From: UBA7672 sp030824255
Lineage (GTDB): Bacteria; Pseudomonadota; Alphaproteobacteria; Caulobacterales; Hyphomonadaceae
NCBI GenBank assembly: GCA_942493305.1
Contig: OW818686.1
Coordinates: 3,224,001 to 3,288,000, forward strand
DNA length: 64,000 nt
Direction: 5' to 3'
Under the pieces are notes generated by a model that saw only the letters and a program-made list of their open reading frames with translations, was not told the origin of the DNA and searched no databases. Shown piece by piece: positions 51,618 to 60,086 of this stretch (position 1 is its first letter; each line of letters opens with the position of its first letter). The translations under genes were made by a program, and so were the position numbers.

Positions 51618-52646
51618 TTATTCGCCTGCTTCGTCCTCATAGCCGACGAGGTGGAGCGGGCGAGCCTTGCGACCTTCCAGTTCGGCCCAACGGGCCAGTG
51701 CGTCATCCCGGCCATGGGTGACCCACAGCTCGTCCGGGTTAACCTCGCGGACTGTGGTGGTCAGTTCGTCCCAATCGGCATGGTCGGAGAGGATCAGCGG
51801 CAGCTCGATCCCGCCGGCCTTGGCGCGCTGGCGGATATTCATCCAGCCGGAGGCGAAGGCGACAACAGGGTCCGGGAAACGTTCGGCCCATGGCGTGCTA
51901 ACGGCGGAGGGCGGGCAGACGATGATCTTGCCGGCGAACCTGGTCTTGTCGCCCCGCGCGCCTTTCTCCAGCGTCGCGGGTTCAAGCGGGCCAAGATCGA
52001 CACCCAGCCGCTGATACATTTCGCACAGCGCTGTCATGGCGCCATGAATGTAGATGGTTTCGTTGTAGCCCGCCCTGCGTAGCTCCTTGATGACGCGCTG
52101 GGCCTTGCCGAAGGCGTACGCTCCAACAAGATGCGCGCGGTCCGGAAAGGCGCGAATGGAGGCGAGCAGCTTGGCGACTTCGCCCGCGCTGTCCGGATGG
52201 CGGAAGACCGGCAGAGCGAAGGTCGCTTCCGAGATAAAGATATTGCAGGGCACGACTTCGAAGGGCGCGCAGGTTGGGTCGGCGCGGCGCTTGTAATCGC
52301 CGGTGCAGACCATGGTGAGCCCTTTCCATTGCACTTCGACCTGAGCGGAGCCGATCACGTGCCCGGCCGGGTGGAGCGTCACCTGAACATCGCCGATCGT
52401 ATTGGTCTCCCCATAGGGGGCGGCTTGGCGAGACTTTGCGAACTCCTGTCCATAACGGGTGGCCATCGCCTCGATCGTCTCGGGGGTGGCGAGCACGGCG
52501 CCGTGGCCAGCGCGCGCATGGTCTGAATGGCCGTGGGTTACCACGGCGCGGTCAACCCCGCCGCGCACAGGGTCGATGTAGAAATCGCCGGGCGGGCAGT
52601 AGAGGCCCTTTGGCGTCGGGCAGAGGAGGTCTTCGGGACGGATCAT
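51618..52646 (-). CDS. Ligase-associated DNA exonuclease (MBL fold)
   Basis: A 342-residue metallo-beta-lactamase-fold nuclease. The metal motif is THGHSDHARAG (HxHxDH), a further histidine is in LHPAGHVIGS, an aspartate in CTGDYKRR, and a histidine in LSDHADWDEL. MIRPEDLLCPTPKGLYCPPGDF at the N-terminus is the usual start of the alphaproteobacterial enzyme that accompanies an ATP-dependent ligase and a DEXH helicase. It resembles the CPSF/SNM1 nuclease group. The ligase homologue is at 45445, not adjacent, and the helicase is absent here. Confidence 0.88.
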   Translation of the reverse strand: MIRPEDLLCPTPKGLYCPPGDFYIDPVRGGVDRAVVTHGHSDHARAGHGAVLATPETIEAMATRYGQEFAKSRQAAPYGETNTIGDVQVTLHPAGHVIGSAQVEVQWKGLTMVCTGDYKRRADPTCAPFEVVPCNIFISEATFALPVFRHPDSAGEVAKLLASIRAFPDRAHLVGAYAFGKAQRVIKELRRAGYNETIYIHGAMTALCEMYQRLGVDLGPLEPATLEKGARGDKTRFAGKIIVCPPSAVSTPWAERFPDPVVAFASGWMNIRQRAKAGGIELPLILSDHADWDELTTTVREVNPDELWVTHGRDDALARWAELEGRKARPLHLVGYEDEAGE

Positions 52647-52702
52647 GCGAGTGATATGGCGGCGATGGAGGCTTTCGCCAAATCATGCTGACAGCAGCGC
52701 TG

Positions 52703-54007
52703 TCATCGCATTCCGATGAAGGAGAGAATGCCGTCGGTGAAGCTCTTTGCTTCGGTTTCAAAAAGCCTGGCGGCGAAGGGGATCACCGCGGAACCGGCAA
52801 AGCCCAGCAACGCAAGCAGTGCGGTGCGTCCATCGCGCTGAGACAGCCATCGGTCGCATTCCAGCGATGTTTCGAACGCGACGCCGCGCAGGGTGCCCTT
52901 GTCCCGGCGCACAGTGACCAGGCGATTGGCGCGAATGAAGACGAAGAGGCGGTGGTCCGCTTGTTCTGCTGCAGATGAGTCTTCCTGTGGCGCTGGCCCG
53001 ATATCCGCCATGTCGCCGTTCTCGATCAGCTGTTGTTCCGGTTGGCCGACCTCTTCAATCAACTTATTGAAGCGCTCGTGGAACTCGGCGAGTACGGGCC
53101 GATCTTCAACGTTGACGTTGATCAATTGCTGCAGATTACGGAAGCTCTTTCCCATCAGCTCCCGTGAATACTCAGGAGAGATCGTACCGTTGGTCGCGAT
53201 TTCGAGCCGGGCGCATTCGGTTTTGAGGATGCCGAGGTCGTGCGCCTTCTTTACGTCGAAGCGTGTTCGGCCGACGTAATAGGGAATGATGACGAACATG
53301 AGGAACAGGCCGATGACCACGGCCATGCCCATCAGCAGCAGGATCGGTTGGTCTGCAATCTCCTGTTGCCGGAATGCGTACCACGGATAGCCGACTGTCC
53401 ATGCGGATACGGCGAAGTGGCTGAAGGAAAATGCCAGCGCATGGATTCGCACCTGCCTGGATGTTTCCCGTGACAGAAGCTGTATGCCGCGCACGACGTT
53501 GGTCAGAACGAATACGATCGCCGTCGGAACTGAGAGAATCCACAAGCCCACGTCGAACAGGCCATCGGTTGTGGAGATGTCAGTCGAGGTGGATTTCTGG
53601 AACGCGAAGTAGACCAGAGCGAACTGGATCAGCAACATCAGGTAGACCAGACCGACCGTCATGCCGATATTGCGTTTGCGGAGGAAGAAGCCCTGCAGGA
53701 CATAAACGTCGTTCGCGCGGCCCTGATTCAGAAGGCCTGCGGCAAGGAAGATTGCGGCGACTGCGCCGAATCCGACAAGTGCAAGTGGAAATCCGATCGC
53801 CAGCAGTTGCCAGGGGAACGATCCTGTCAGCGTAAAGAAGGTGGCCGCCGAGAACACCATGCCCACCACGGTGGATGTAAAGGCGTAGAAGATGGTGTTG
53901 GGGCCGGCCGGATTCTTCCTGGTCAGCAGAAAGTGCATGACGACGCTGGAGATCAGCAGCATCACCTGCGTGCCGATAGTCAGCCAACCATTCGGAAAGT
54001 CGATCAT
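52703..54007 (-). CDS. Multi-spanning membrane protein of unknown function
   Basis: A 434-residue protein. Seven or so helices occupy the first 280 residues (e.g. QVMLLISSVVMHFLLT, LLLMGMAVVIGLFLMFVII). A cytoplasmic helical segment follows (LGILKTECARLEIATNGTIS...SFRNLQQLINV), and a final hydrophobic stretch (ALLALLGFAGSAVIPFAARL) ends the protein. I do not recognise a family. The ATG at 54007 follows a GGGGGGA stretch; the longer frame to 54094 is not conserved. It diverges from the HMG-CoA reductase operon, with 235 bp between the starts. Confidence 0.65.
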   Translation of the reverse strand: MIDFPNGWLTIGTQVMLLISSVVMHFLLTRKNPAGPNTIFYAFTSTVVGMVFSAATFFTLTGSFPWQLLAIGFPLALVGFGAVAAIFLAAGLLNQGRANDVYVLQGFFLRKRNIGMTVGLVYLMLLIQFALVYFAFQKSTSTDISTTDGLFDVGLWILSVPTAIVFVLTNVVRGIQLLSRETSRQVRIHALAFSFSHFAVSAWTVGYPWYAFRQQEIADQPILLLMGMAVVIGLFLMFVIIPYYVGRTRFDVKKAHDLGILKTECARLEIATNGTISPEYSRELMGKSFRNLQQLINVNVEDRPVLAEFHERFNKLIEEVGQPEQQLIENGDMADIGPAPQEDSSAAEQADHRLFVFIRANRLVTVRRDKGTLRGVAFETSLECDRWLSQRDGRTALLALLGFAGSAVIPFAARLFETEAKSFTDGILSFIGMR

Positions 54008-54242
54008 TGGTCCCCCCACGGGATCGTGACCCGTTGATGAGACATCAGTCGGAAGCGGGCCGCAAGAGGCCCGTTGACAGGCAGATATCGCCAATCAGGC
54101 GAACGCCATGGTTCATCCATGAGAACGCAGGGTCAGCATTACAGGAATGCGGCGAACGTATCTGAGTGTCGCCTTGAGTTTTCCCTAAATCAGCTGATGC
54201 TCGCGCTTGCCCGGTTCTGGGGCGGTGGACACAGGGACGGGT

Positions 54243-55529
54243 ATGCCAAGCGCATTCGAGGCCGCAAAGCGAATGATTGCGGCCGTACTGTCCGGGCGTA
54301 CGCATGCCGATCTCGACAGGCAGAGCCGGCCAGACACGACAACACCGCTGAAGCCCTGGATCCGTCCGGCCAAGCATCTGGAGCCGACATTCACGGCGGC
54401 CAATTGGAGAATTCTGCTCGCGAACTCTGGCGCGGGAGAGGCGGACAAGTCGGAGCTTTATGACGCTCGGGCACAGGAGCAGATGGAGCGCTACGAGCAC
54501 AACATCGAGAATTACATCGGCACGCTGCGCTTGCCTGTGGGCGTTATCGGCCCACTGCGGGTGAACGGCATTTTCGCCAAGGGTGACTATTACGTGCCGC
54601 TGGCGACGACGGAAGCCGCTCTGGTCGCCAGTTATGGGCGTGGCGCACGACTGATCTCGTCGGTTGGCGGAGCGACGACGGGGACGCTTGCCGAAGGTGT
54701 GCATCGTTCGCCGGGATTTGCGTTCGCGTCGACGACAGAGGCGGGACTGTTCGTCGCCTGGGTGATCGGCGCTTTTGACATGCTGAAGGAAGTTGCAGAG
54801 ACGACAACGCGGCACGGCAAGCTGGTTGAGCTGAGCCCACACCTGGAGGGCGACCACGTCTATCTGGTGTGCAGCTATACGACGGGCGATGCCGCTGGAC
54901 AGAACATGGTGACAATCGCGACGGAGGCTGTGTGTCGGGCCATCGAAGCGCATTCACCCGTTAAACCAACTTACTGGTTCGTCGAAGCCAACTTTTCGGG
55001 GGACAAGAAGGCGTCTGCCATGTCCTTTCTGGGCGTGCGCGGGCGGAAGGTCACGGCATCTGTCGAGCTGCCGGGCGCAGAGATCGAGAAACAACTTCAT
55101 ACGACGCCCAAGCGGATGGAAGACTATTGGCGCATGTCGGCGCTGGGCGGTGTGATGTCTGGCTCGATAGGCGTGCAGGGCCACTATGCGAATGGTTTGG
55201 CCGCCCTGTATCTCGCGACGGGACAGGATGCCGCGTGTGTGGCGGAGAGCGCAGTGGGGGTGACGCGCATCGAGTTGCGCGAAGGTAACCGGCTGTTCGT
55301 GTCCGTGACGCTGCCCAATGTGATTGTAGGCACGGTCGGCGGCGGCACCGGCTTGCCGACGCAAGCTGCGGGATTGAATATTCTTGGCCTCAAAGGCGCC
55401 GACAATGCGCGGGCGTTTGCAGAGGTGATCGCGGCGGTGTGTCTCGCGGGGGAGCTGTCGATCATCGGGGCGTTGTGTTCGCACGAGTTCGCGAGCGCGC
55501 ACAAGAACCTCGCGCGAGGCAAGGCGTGA
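54243..55529 (+). CDS. Hydroxymethylglutaryl-CoA reductase-like protein, catalytic residues intact
   Basis: A 428-residue HMG-CoA reductase catalytic domain, without membrane anchor. Family segments appear in order: ENYIGTLRLPVGVIGPL, ATTEAALVAS (Glu124), FSGDKKAS (Lys255, with Asp254 and Lys256), GQDAACVAES (Asp329), GTVGGGTGLPTQ (NADP binding) and the C-terminal SAHKNLARG (His420). These correspond to the four catalytic residues of human HMGR (Glu559, Lys691, Asp767, His866). The class I-like form reduces HMG-CoA to mevalonate. The host type normally makes isoprenoids by the MEP route, so mevalonate here, or another thioester reduction, is probably for a special product. It is the first gene of a tightly coupled operon. 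ATG 54243 is used; a TTG at 54207 is also in frame. Confidence 0.88.
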   Translation: MPSAFEAAKRMIAAVLSGRTHADLDRQSRPDTTTPLKPWIRPAKHLEPTFTAANWRILLANSGAGEADKSELYDARAQEQMERYEHNIENYIGTLRLPVGVIGPLRVNGIFAKGDYYVPLATTEAALVASYGRGARLISSVGGATTGTLAEGVHRSPGFAFASTTEAGLFVAWVIGAFDMLKEVAETTTRHGKLVELSPHLEGDHVYLVCSYTTGDAAGQNMVTIATEAVCRAIEAHSPVKPTYWFVEANFSGDKKASAMSFLGVRGRKVTASVELPGAEIEKQLHTTPKRMEDYWRMSALGGVMSGSIGVQGHYANGLAALYLATGQDAACVAESAVGVTRIELREGNRLFVSVTLPNVIVGTVGGGTGLPTQAAGLNILGLKGADNARAFAEVIAAVCLAGELSIIGALCSHEFASAHKNLARGKA

Positions 55530-56491
55530 GCGAAATCGCCAAGGCACACTCTAGCGAGCCGCGGGCAACTTTTGTTGTGCGCCTGTGGCAGTATCAGGCT
55601 GAGCGTTTCCCGTTGGTCAAACATGGGGCGCTGATAGCGGCTTTTGGCGCGTCTGCGGTTTGCCTGTCGGCATTGTTGCGGGGGGCGGCTCCGAACCCTG
55701 TGGCAATCCTTGTTGCTGTGCTGGTGCTGTTTGGATTCTTCGTCCAGCTCCGCGTCGCCGACGAGCACAAGGACAATGAGGATGATGCAAGGTTTCGCCC
55801 CGAGCGGCCCGTGCCGCGGGGTCTTGTCACACTGGCTGAGTTGAGGGGTGTCGCGATTGCGGTCGGCGCGGCGCAGCTTGCGCTGACAGCGTGGCTGGAC
55901 TGGACATTGATTGTCTTCGTGCTGGCGGTTTGGGCGTACATGGCCGTGATGACGAAGGAGTTCTTCGTTCCGAAATGGCTCAAGGCGCGGCCGATCATCT
56001 ACATGGTCAGTCACATGCTGATAATGCCACTGATCGACCTGTTTGCGACCGCATGCGACTGGCATCCGGCTGGCGTGGCGCTGCATGAGGATTTCGGGCT
56101 CACACTTGGCGCGTTCCTGCTGCTGTCACTTGTGAATGGCGCAGCGATAGAGATCGCGCGCAAGAGCTGGGCGCCGGAGACGGAGCGCGAGGGCGTCGAG
56201 ACATATTCGAAGCTCTGGGGGGCCGGCGTGGCCGGTGTTGTCGTGATGGCTATTGTGCTGGCTGGCTTCGGGCTGGCGGCGTTCATCAATGTGAGGTCTG
56301 AGGCAGGACTGTGGGTGCTCGGCGGGCTCGCGCTGGTTACTGCCTGGACATCCTGGTGCGCCATCGATTTTGCGGGGACGCCTACGTCGAAGACATCCAA
56401 AGTTCTTGAAACCTCGAGTGGGGTCTTTGTGCTGGCGAACTACCTGTTGCTCGGCGTGATCCCGCTATTGCTGTCGCTGGTCTCCGCATGA
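55526..56491 (+). CDS. UbiA-family prenyltransferase
   Basis: A 321-residue membrane protein with eight to nine helices. The first catalytic Asp-rich loop is RVADEHKDNEDDARFRPER (DEHKDNEDD at residues 79-87), followed by PVPRGLVTLAELRG, the usual UbiA loop. The second loop is REGVETYSKLWG, of the less acidic type found in a subfamily whose aromatic or polyol acceptors are mostly unknown. It should transfer an allylic prenyl group to an acceptor in the membrane. The start is GTG 55526, overlapping the HMGR stop as GTGA. Stop overlaps the next start (ATGA). Position directly after HMGR supports isoprenoid use (inference). Confidence 0.85.
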   Translation: MSEIAKAHSSEPRATFVVRLWQYQAERFPLVKHGALIAAFGASAVCLSALLRGAAPNPVAILVAVLVLFGFFVQLRVADEHKDNEDDARFRPERPVPRGLVTLAELRGVAIAVGAAQLALTAWLDWTLIVFVLAVWAYMAVMTKEFFVPKWLKARPIIYMVSHMLIMPLIDLFATACDWHPAGVALHEDFGLTLGAFLLLSLVNGAAIEIARKSWAPETEREGVETYSKLWGAGVAGVVVMAIVLAGFGLAAFINVRSEAGLWVLGGLALVTAWTSWCAIDFAGTPTSKTSKVLETSSGVFVLANYLLLGVIPLLLSLVSA

Positions 56492-58986
56492 GCGAGACGA
56501 AACAATATGTGCTTACAGGTGACGCCGTGCTGTCCTCCGCACTGGCAGGCGGCAAAGGTGCGGCGCTCGCAAGGCTGGCGGCGACATTTCCGGTGCCGGC
56601 TTTCTTTGTCATTTCAGCGGACGCATTCAACAAGGATGGGTTGAAGACATTCGCGGCGGCTGCCGTGCTTCAAGGGGTATTGCAGCTCGGCGGATCGAAC
56701 TTGTTTGCCGTCCGGTCTTCCGGATTGGAAGAAGATGGGGCCGCAAGCGCCCATGCGGGACAGTTCGCAACTGAGCTGAATATAACCGGCGAGGATGTGG
56801 CTGCGGCGGCGCATCGCGTATGGCTCTCCGGGTTTACGGACACGCTCGCGCAATACCGGCGGGCACATGGACTCTCGGGCGAGCCGCAGCCGCCGGCCGT
56901 GATTGTTCAGGTGATGGTGAAGGCGCGCGCGGCGGGCGTGGCGTTCTCGGCCGACCCGGTAACAGGCGATCGCAACGTCGTGGTCATTAGTGCGATTGCA
57001 GGTCTCGCAGACAAGCTGGTGGGCGGCGAGGAGGACGGCGACAGCTATAGGGTTGCGCTGGATGGAACAACCATTGAGGCCGAGCTGATCGGCGAGGTCT
57101 CGGTTCTCACGGATGCCGAGCGGGCAGCGGTCGCAGCGATGGCCCGACAGGCGGAGGCGCATTTCGGGTCGCCGCAGGATATCGAATGGGCGTTTGATGA
57201 CGGCGGTCTCAACATGCTGCAGTCCAGACCGATCACGACACTCGGATCCATAGTGCAGGCTGCGTTCCAGGATGATGACGTCGTAATCTGGGACAACTCC
57301 AATATCGTCGAGAGCTATCCGGGCGTTACATCGCCGCTGACCTTCTCATTTGCTCGATATGTCTACAGTCATGTCTATCAGGCGTTCTCCAGGCTGATGG
57401 GGGTTCGGGATGAAAATGTCGAAGAGCATCGTGCTGTTTTCGAGAACATGCTGGGGCGTGTGGATGGGCGGATTTATTACAACCTGTTGAACTGGTACCG
57501 CGCGCTGGCGCTGTTTCCCGGGTTCAAGGCTAACCGCGCGTTCATGGAGAACATGATGGGCGTGTCCGAAGCGCTGCCGCAGGAAATGGCGGACCGGATC
57601 GCACAGCCGTCAACGAGCGGGTGGGAGCGGTTTGCGGACAACCTGAAGTTTGCACGCGTGGGCTGCGGCCTGATCTGGCATGAGGTGCGCATCCGCAGGA
57701 CGATTGCGCAATTCTACGAGCGCCTGAATGAAGCGCTGGCGCGGCCGGACGCGGAGATCGACGGCATGTCGGCCGTGGCGCTGGCGGCTGAGTACCGCCT
57801 GCTGGAGCGCAGGCTGCTGGCGAAGTGGGATGCGCCGCTCGTCAACGACTTCCTCTGCATGATCGCGTTCGGCGCGGCGCAGAAGGCGCTTGGCAAATGG
57901 GCCGGCGATGATGGCCTCGCCTTTCTCTCGTCCATGCTGATCGGTCAGGGCGATATCGTGTCTGCTGAACCTGCGAGGATGATCCGCGCCATGGGCGCTA
58001 TCGTGCGCGGGCGAACTGATGTGATTGACCGGCTGCGTGCGGGCGATCGGACGGCTGTGCATGATCTGCCGCGGCTGGGCGCAGCGTTCGATGCCTATAT
58101 CGCGAAATTCGGCGACCGGTGCACGCAGGAGCTGAAGCTTGAGAGCCGAACACTGCACGAGGATGCAACGCAGGTGCTGATGGCCATCGCGGCGGCTGCC
58201 GATACTCGCAAGGAGGCGGCGGAAGCGGAGCAGGCGCAAGACCTGCATTTGCTTATTCCGGGTTTTGGACAGCGCGTGATTGCGCGATGGCTTCTGCAAT
58301 GGGCAAAAGCGCGCGTACGGGACCGGGAGAACCTGCGTTTCGAGCGGACGCGTTTGTTCGGGCGTGTGCGGCGCATTTTCGTGGCGCTGGGCGCGCGCTT
58401 TACCGAGGCCGGCGTGCTGGATGACCGCCGCGACGTCTTCAATCTTACGGTTGATGAACTGCTGGGTGCGGTCGAAGGCGCGAGCCTGACGAATGATCTG
58501 CGCTCGCTGGCCCGACAAAGGGAGCGCGAATTGCGTGACCAGATGGCGCGGCCAGATCCGCCTGAACGATTTAGCGTGCGGGGCGCGCATATTACGGGTG
58601 TCGCTGGGTTAGAGGCGCAGGCATCATCGACGGGTGAGGGCGGAGAAATCCGCAAGGGTCTCGCCTGTTGCAAAGGCGTTGTTGTTGCGAAAGTGCGCGT
58701 GATCGATGATCCGCGTGTGGAGGCGCTTTCGCCAGGCGAGATTCTGGTTGCGCGCCATACCGATCCGGGCTGGATCGCGGTCTTCGCCAACGCGGCCGGC
58801 GTGATCGCGGAGCGAGGATCATTGCTGTCTCACTCCGCGATTGTGGCGCGTGAGATGGGCGTGCCCTGCGTCGTGTCGCTTAAAGGTGTTACGCAATGGC
58901 TGAAGACGGGGGATACAGTGCGTCTGGACGGCGGGGCTGGAACGGTCGAACGGATGGCTGCTGGGACAACGGAGAAAGCCGGATAG
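56488..58986 (+). CDS. PPDK/PEP-utilizing enzyme, rifampin-phosphotransferase-like
   Basis: An 832-residue soluble enzyme. The N-terminal ATP-grasp-like PPDK_N domain has GGKGAALARL, VRSSGLEEDGAASAHAGQF and the metal/ATP segment DIEWAFDDGGLNMLQSRPIT. A 400-residue middle region is helical and unlike PEP synthase. The C-terminal swivel domain carries the phosphohistidine in ERGSLLSHSAIVAREMGVP (His782). The architecture is the same as rifampin phosphotransferase (Rph, ~865 residues), where the middle domain binds the acceptor, rather than PEP synthase or PPDK, which have a PEP-binding TIM barrel. It should phosphorylate a hydroxyl using the ATP beta-phosphate. Coupled by ATGA to ubiA and 2 bp before the next gene. 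Confidence 0.85.
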   Translation: MSETKQYVLTGDAVLSSALAGGKGAALARLAATFPVPAFFVISADAFNKDGLKTFAAAAVLQGVLQLGGSNLFAVRSSGLEEDGAASAHAGQFATELNITGEDVAAAAHRVWLSGFTDTLAQYRRAHGLSGEPQPPAVIVQVMVKARAAGVAFSADPVTGDRNVVVISAIAGLADKLVGGEEDGDSYRVALDGTTIEAELIGEVSVLTDAERAAVAAMARQAEAHFGSPQDIEWAFDDGGLNMLQSRPITTLGSIVQAAFQDDDVVIWDNSNIVESYPGVTSPLTFSFARYVYSHVYQAFSRLMGVRDENVEEHRAVFENMLGRVDGRIYYNLLNWYRALALFPGFKANRAFMENMMGVSEALPQEMADRIAQPSTSGWERFADNLKFARVGCGLIWHEVRIRRTIAQFYERLNEALARPDAEIDGMSAVALAAEYRLLERRLLAKWDAPLVNDFLCMIAFGAAQKALGKWAGDDGLAFLSSMLIGQGDIVSAEPARMIRAMGAIVRGRTDVIDRLRAGDRTAVHDLPRLGAAFDAYIAKFGDRCTQELKLESRTLHEDATQVLMAIAAAADTRKEAAEAEQAQDLHLLIPGFGQRVIARWLLQWAKARVRDRENLRFERTRLFGRVRRIFVALGARFTEAGVLDDRRDVFNLTVDELLGAVEGASLTNDLRSLARQRERELRDQMARPDPPERFSVRGAHITGVAGLEAQASSTGEGGEIRKGLACCKGVVVAKVRVIDDPRVEALSPGEILVARHTDPGWIAVFANAAGVIAERGSLLSHSAIVAREMGVPCVVSLKGVTQWLKTGDTVRLDGGAGTVERMAAGTTEKAG

Positions 58987-58988
58987 CC

Positions 58989-60086
58989 ATGGCCGAAACC
59001 GATATCGCCAAACGCGCCAAATTCGACATCATCCGCTATGCGCAGGTGTGGGAGGATGCAGATATCCTCGTTGCCGCGTTGCGTCCGGGCCCCGGCGACA
59101 CCGTGGTCTCGATCGCATCTGCGGGCGACAACGCGTTTGCGTTGCTGGCGGAGGGTGCTGAGCGCGTGATCGCGGTCGATCTCAATCCGGCGCAGCTTGC
59201 CTGCGTCCGTCTGAGGATGGCGATGTACAGGATCCATACGCACGACGAATTCCTGGAGCTGATGGGGTCGCGGTCTTCCGGGCGTCGCAAACACCTGCTG
59301 GAGCAGGCGGCAGCGACGCTGTCTGCCGAGGATCAGGCGTTCTGGGCCGAGCAGAAGGACGATGTGGCCAAGTACGGGATTGGCGGCGTCGGCAAGTTCG
59401 AACGCTACTTTCGCATTTTCCGCGAGTGGGTTGTGCCTTTCATCCATACGCGTGAGACGATCGATGAACTGTTGAGCCCGCGCGATCCGGCCGACCGGGA
59501 ACGCTTCTACGATAAGCGTTGGAACAACTGGGGCTGGCGCCAGATGGTGAAGGTGTTCTTTTCGCGGACCGTCATGGGCAAGCTGGGGCGTGATCCGGCG
59601 TTCTTCGATCATGTGGAGGGCGGGCCGGCAGCGCAGGTTGCGCGCCTGACACGGAAGGCGCTTGTGGATCAGGATCCTTCGGCAAATCCTTATCTCCACT
59701 GGATTCTCAAGGGCACACATGGCGAAGTGCTTCCGCGCGCGCTGGAGTTGGAGCGTCATGAGATCATCCGGCAGAGACTCGACAGGATGGATGTGCGGCT
59801 CTGCACGGTAGAGACGCTGGCGGACGAGGGCGTGAAAGCTGATGCCTTCAACCTGTCGGACATCTTCGAGTACATGTCGCCCGACGCGCACGAAAAGGCT
59901 TACGGAACTATCCTTGCCGCTTCACGGCCGGGCGCGCGCATTGCCTACTGGAACATGATGGCGCCGCGACGAGTCCCTGCCGCGCTCGCGGAGCGTATAA
60001 CCCCGAACGCGGAGCTCGAGGCGAAGCTCAAGCCGCTGGACAAGGCCTTTTTCTATTCGGACTTCGTGATCGAGGAAGTGGCGTGA
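58989..60086 (+). CDS. BtaA-like (DUF3419) SAM-dependent 3-amino-3-carboxypropyl transferase
   Basis: A 365-residue protein. IIRYAQVWEDADILVAAL, the nucleotide-binding SIASAGDNAFALLA and VIAVDLNPAQLACV match BtaA/DUF3419, whose studied member transfers the 3-amino-3-carboxypropyl group of SAM to the hydroxyl of diacylglycerol, giving diacylglycerylhomoserine, the betaine-lipid precursor. WNNWGWRQMVKVFFSR and FNLSDIFEYMSP are further family blocks. No BtaB N-methyltransferase is present in the window. The start is the ATG at 58989, two bases after the previous stop. In context the acceptor is probably the operon's own prenyl or phospho intermediate (inference). Confidence 0.85.
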   Translation: MAETDIAKRAKFDIIRYAQVWEDADILVAALRPGPGDTVVSIASAGDNAFALLAEGAERVIAVDLNPAQLACVRLRMAMYRIHTHDEFLELMGSRSSGRRKHLLEQAAATLSAEDQAFWAEQKDDVAKYGIGGVGKFERYFRIFREWVVPFIHTRETIDELLSPRDPADRERFYDKRWNNWGWRQMVKVFFSRTVMGKLGRDPAFFDHVEGGPAAQVARLTRKALVDQDPSANPYLHWILKGTHGEVLPRALELERHEIIRQRLDRMDVRLCTVETLADEGVKADAFNLSDIFEYMSPDAHEKAYGTILAASRPGARIAYWNMMAPRRVPAALAERITPNAELEAKLKPLDKAFFYSDFVIEEVA

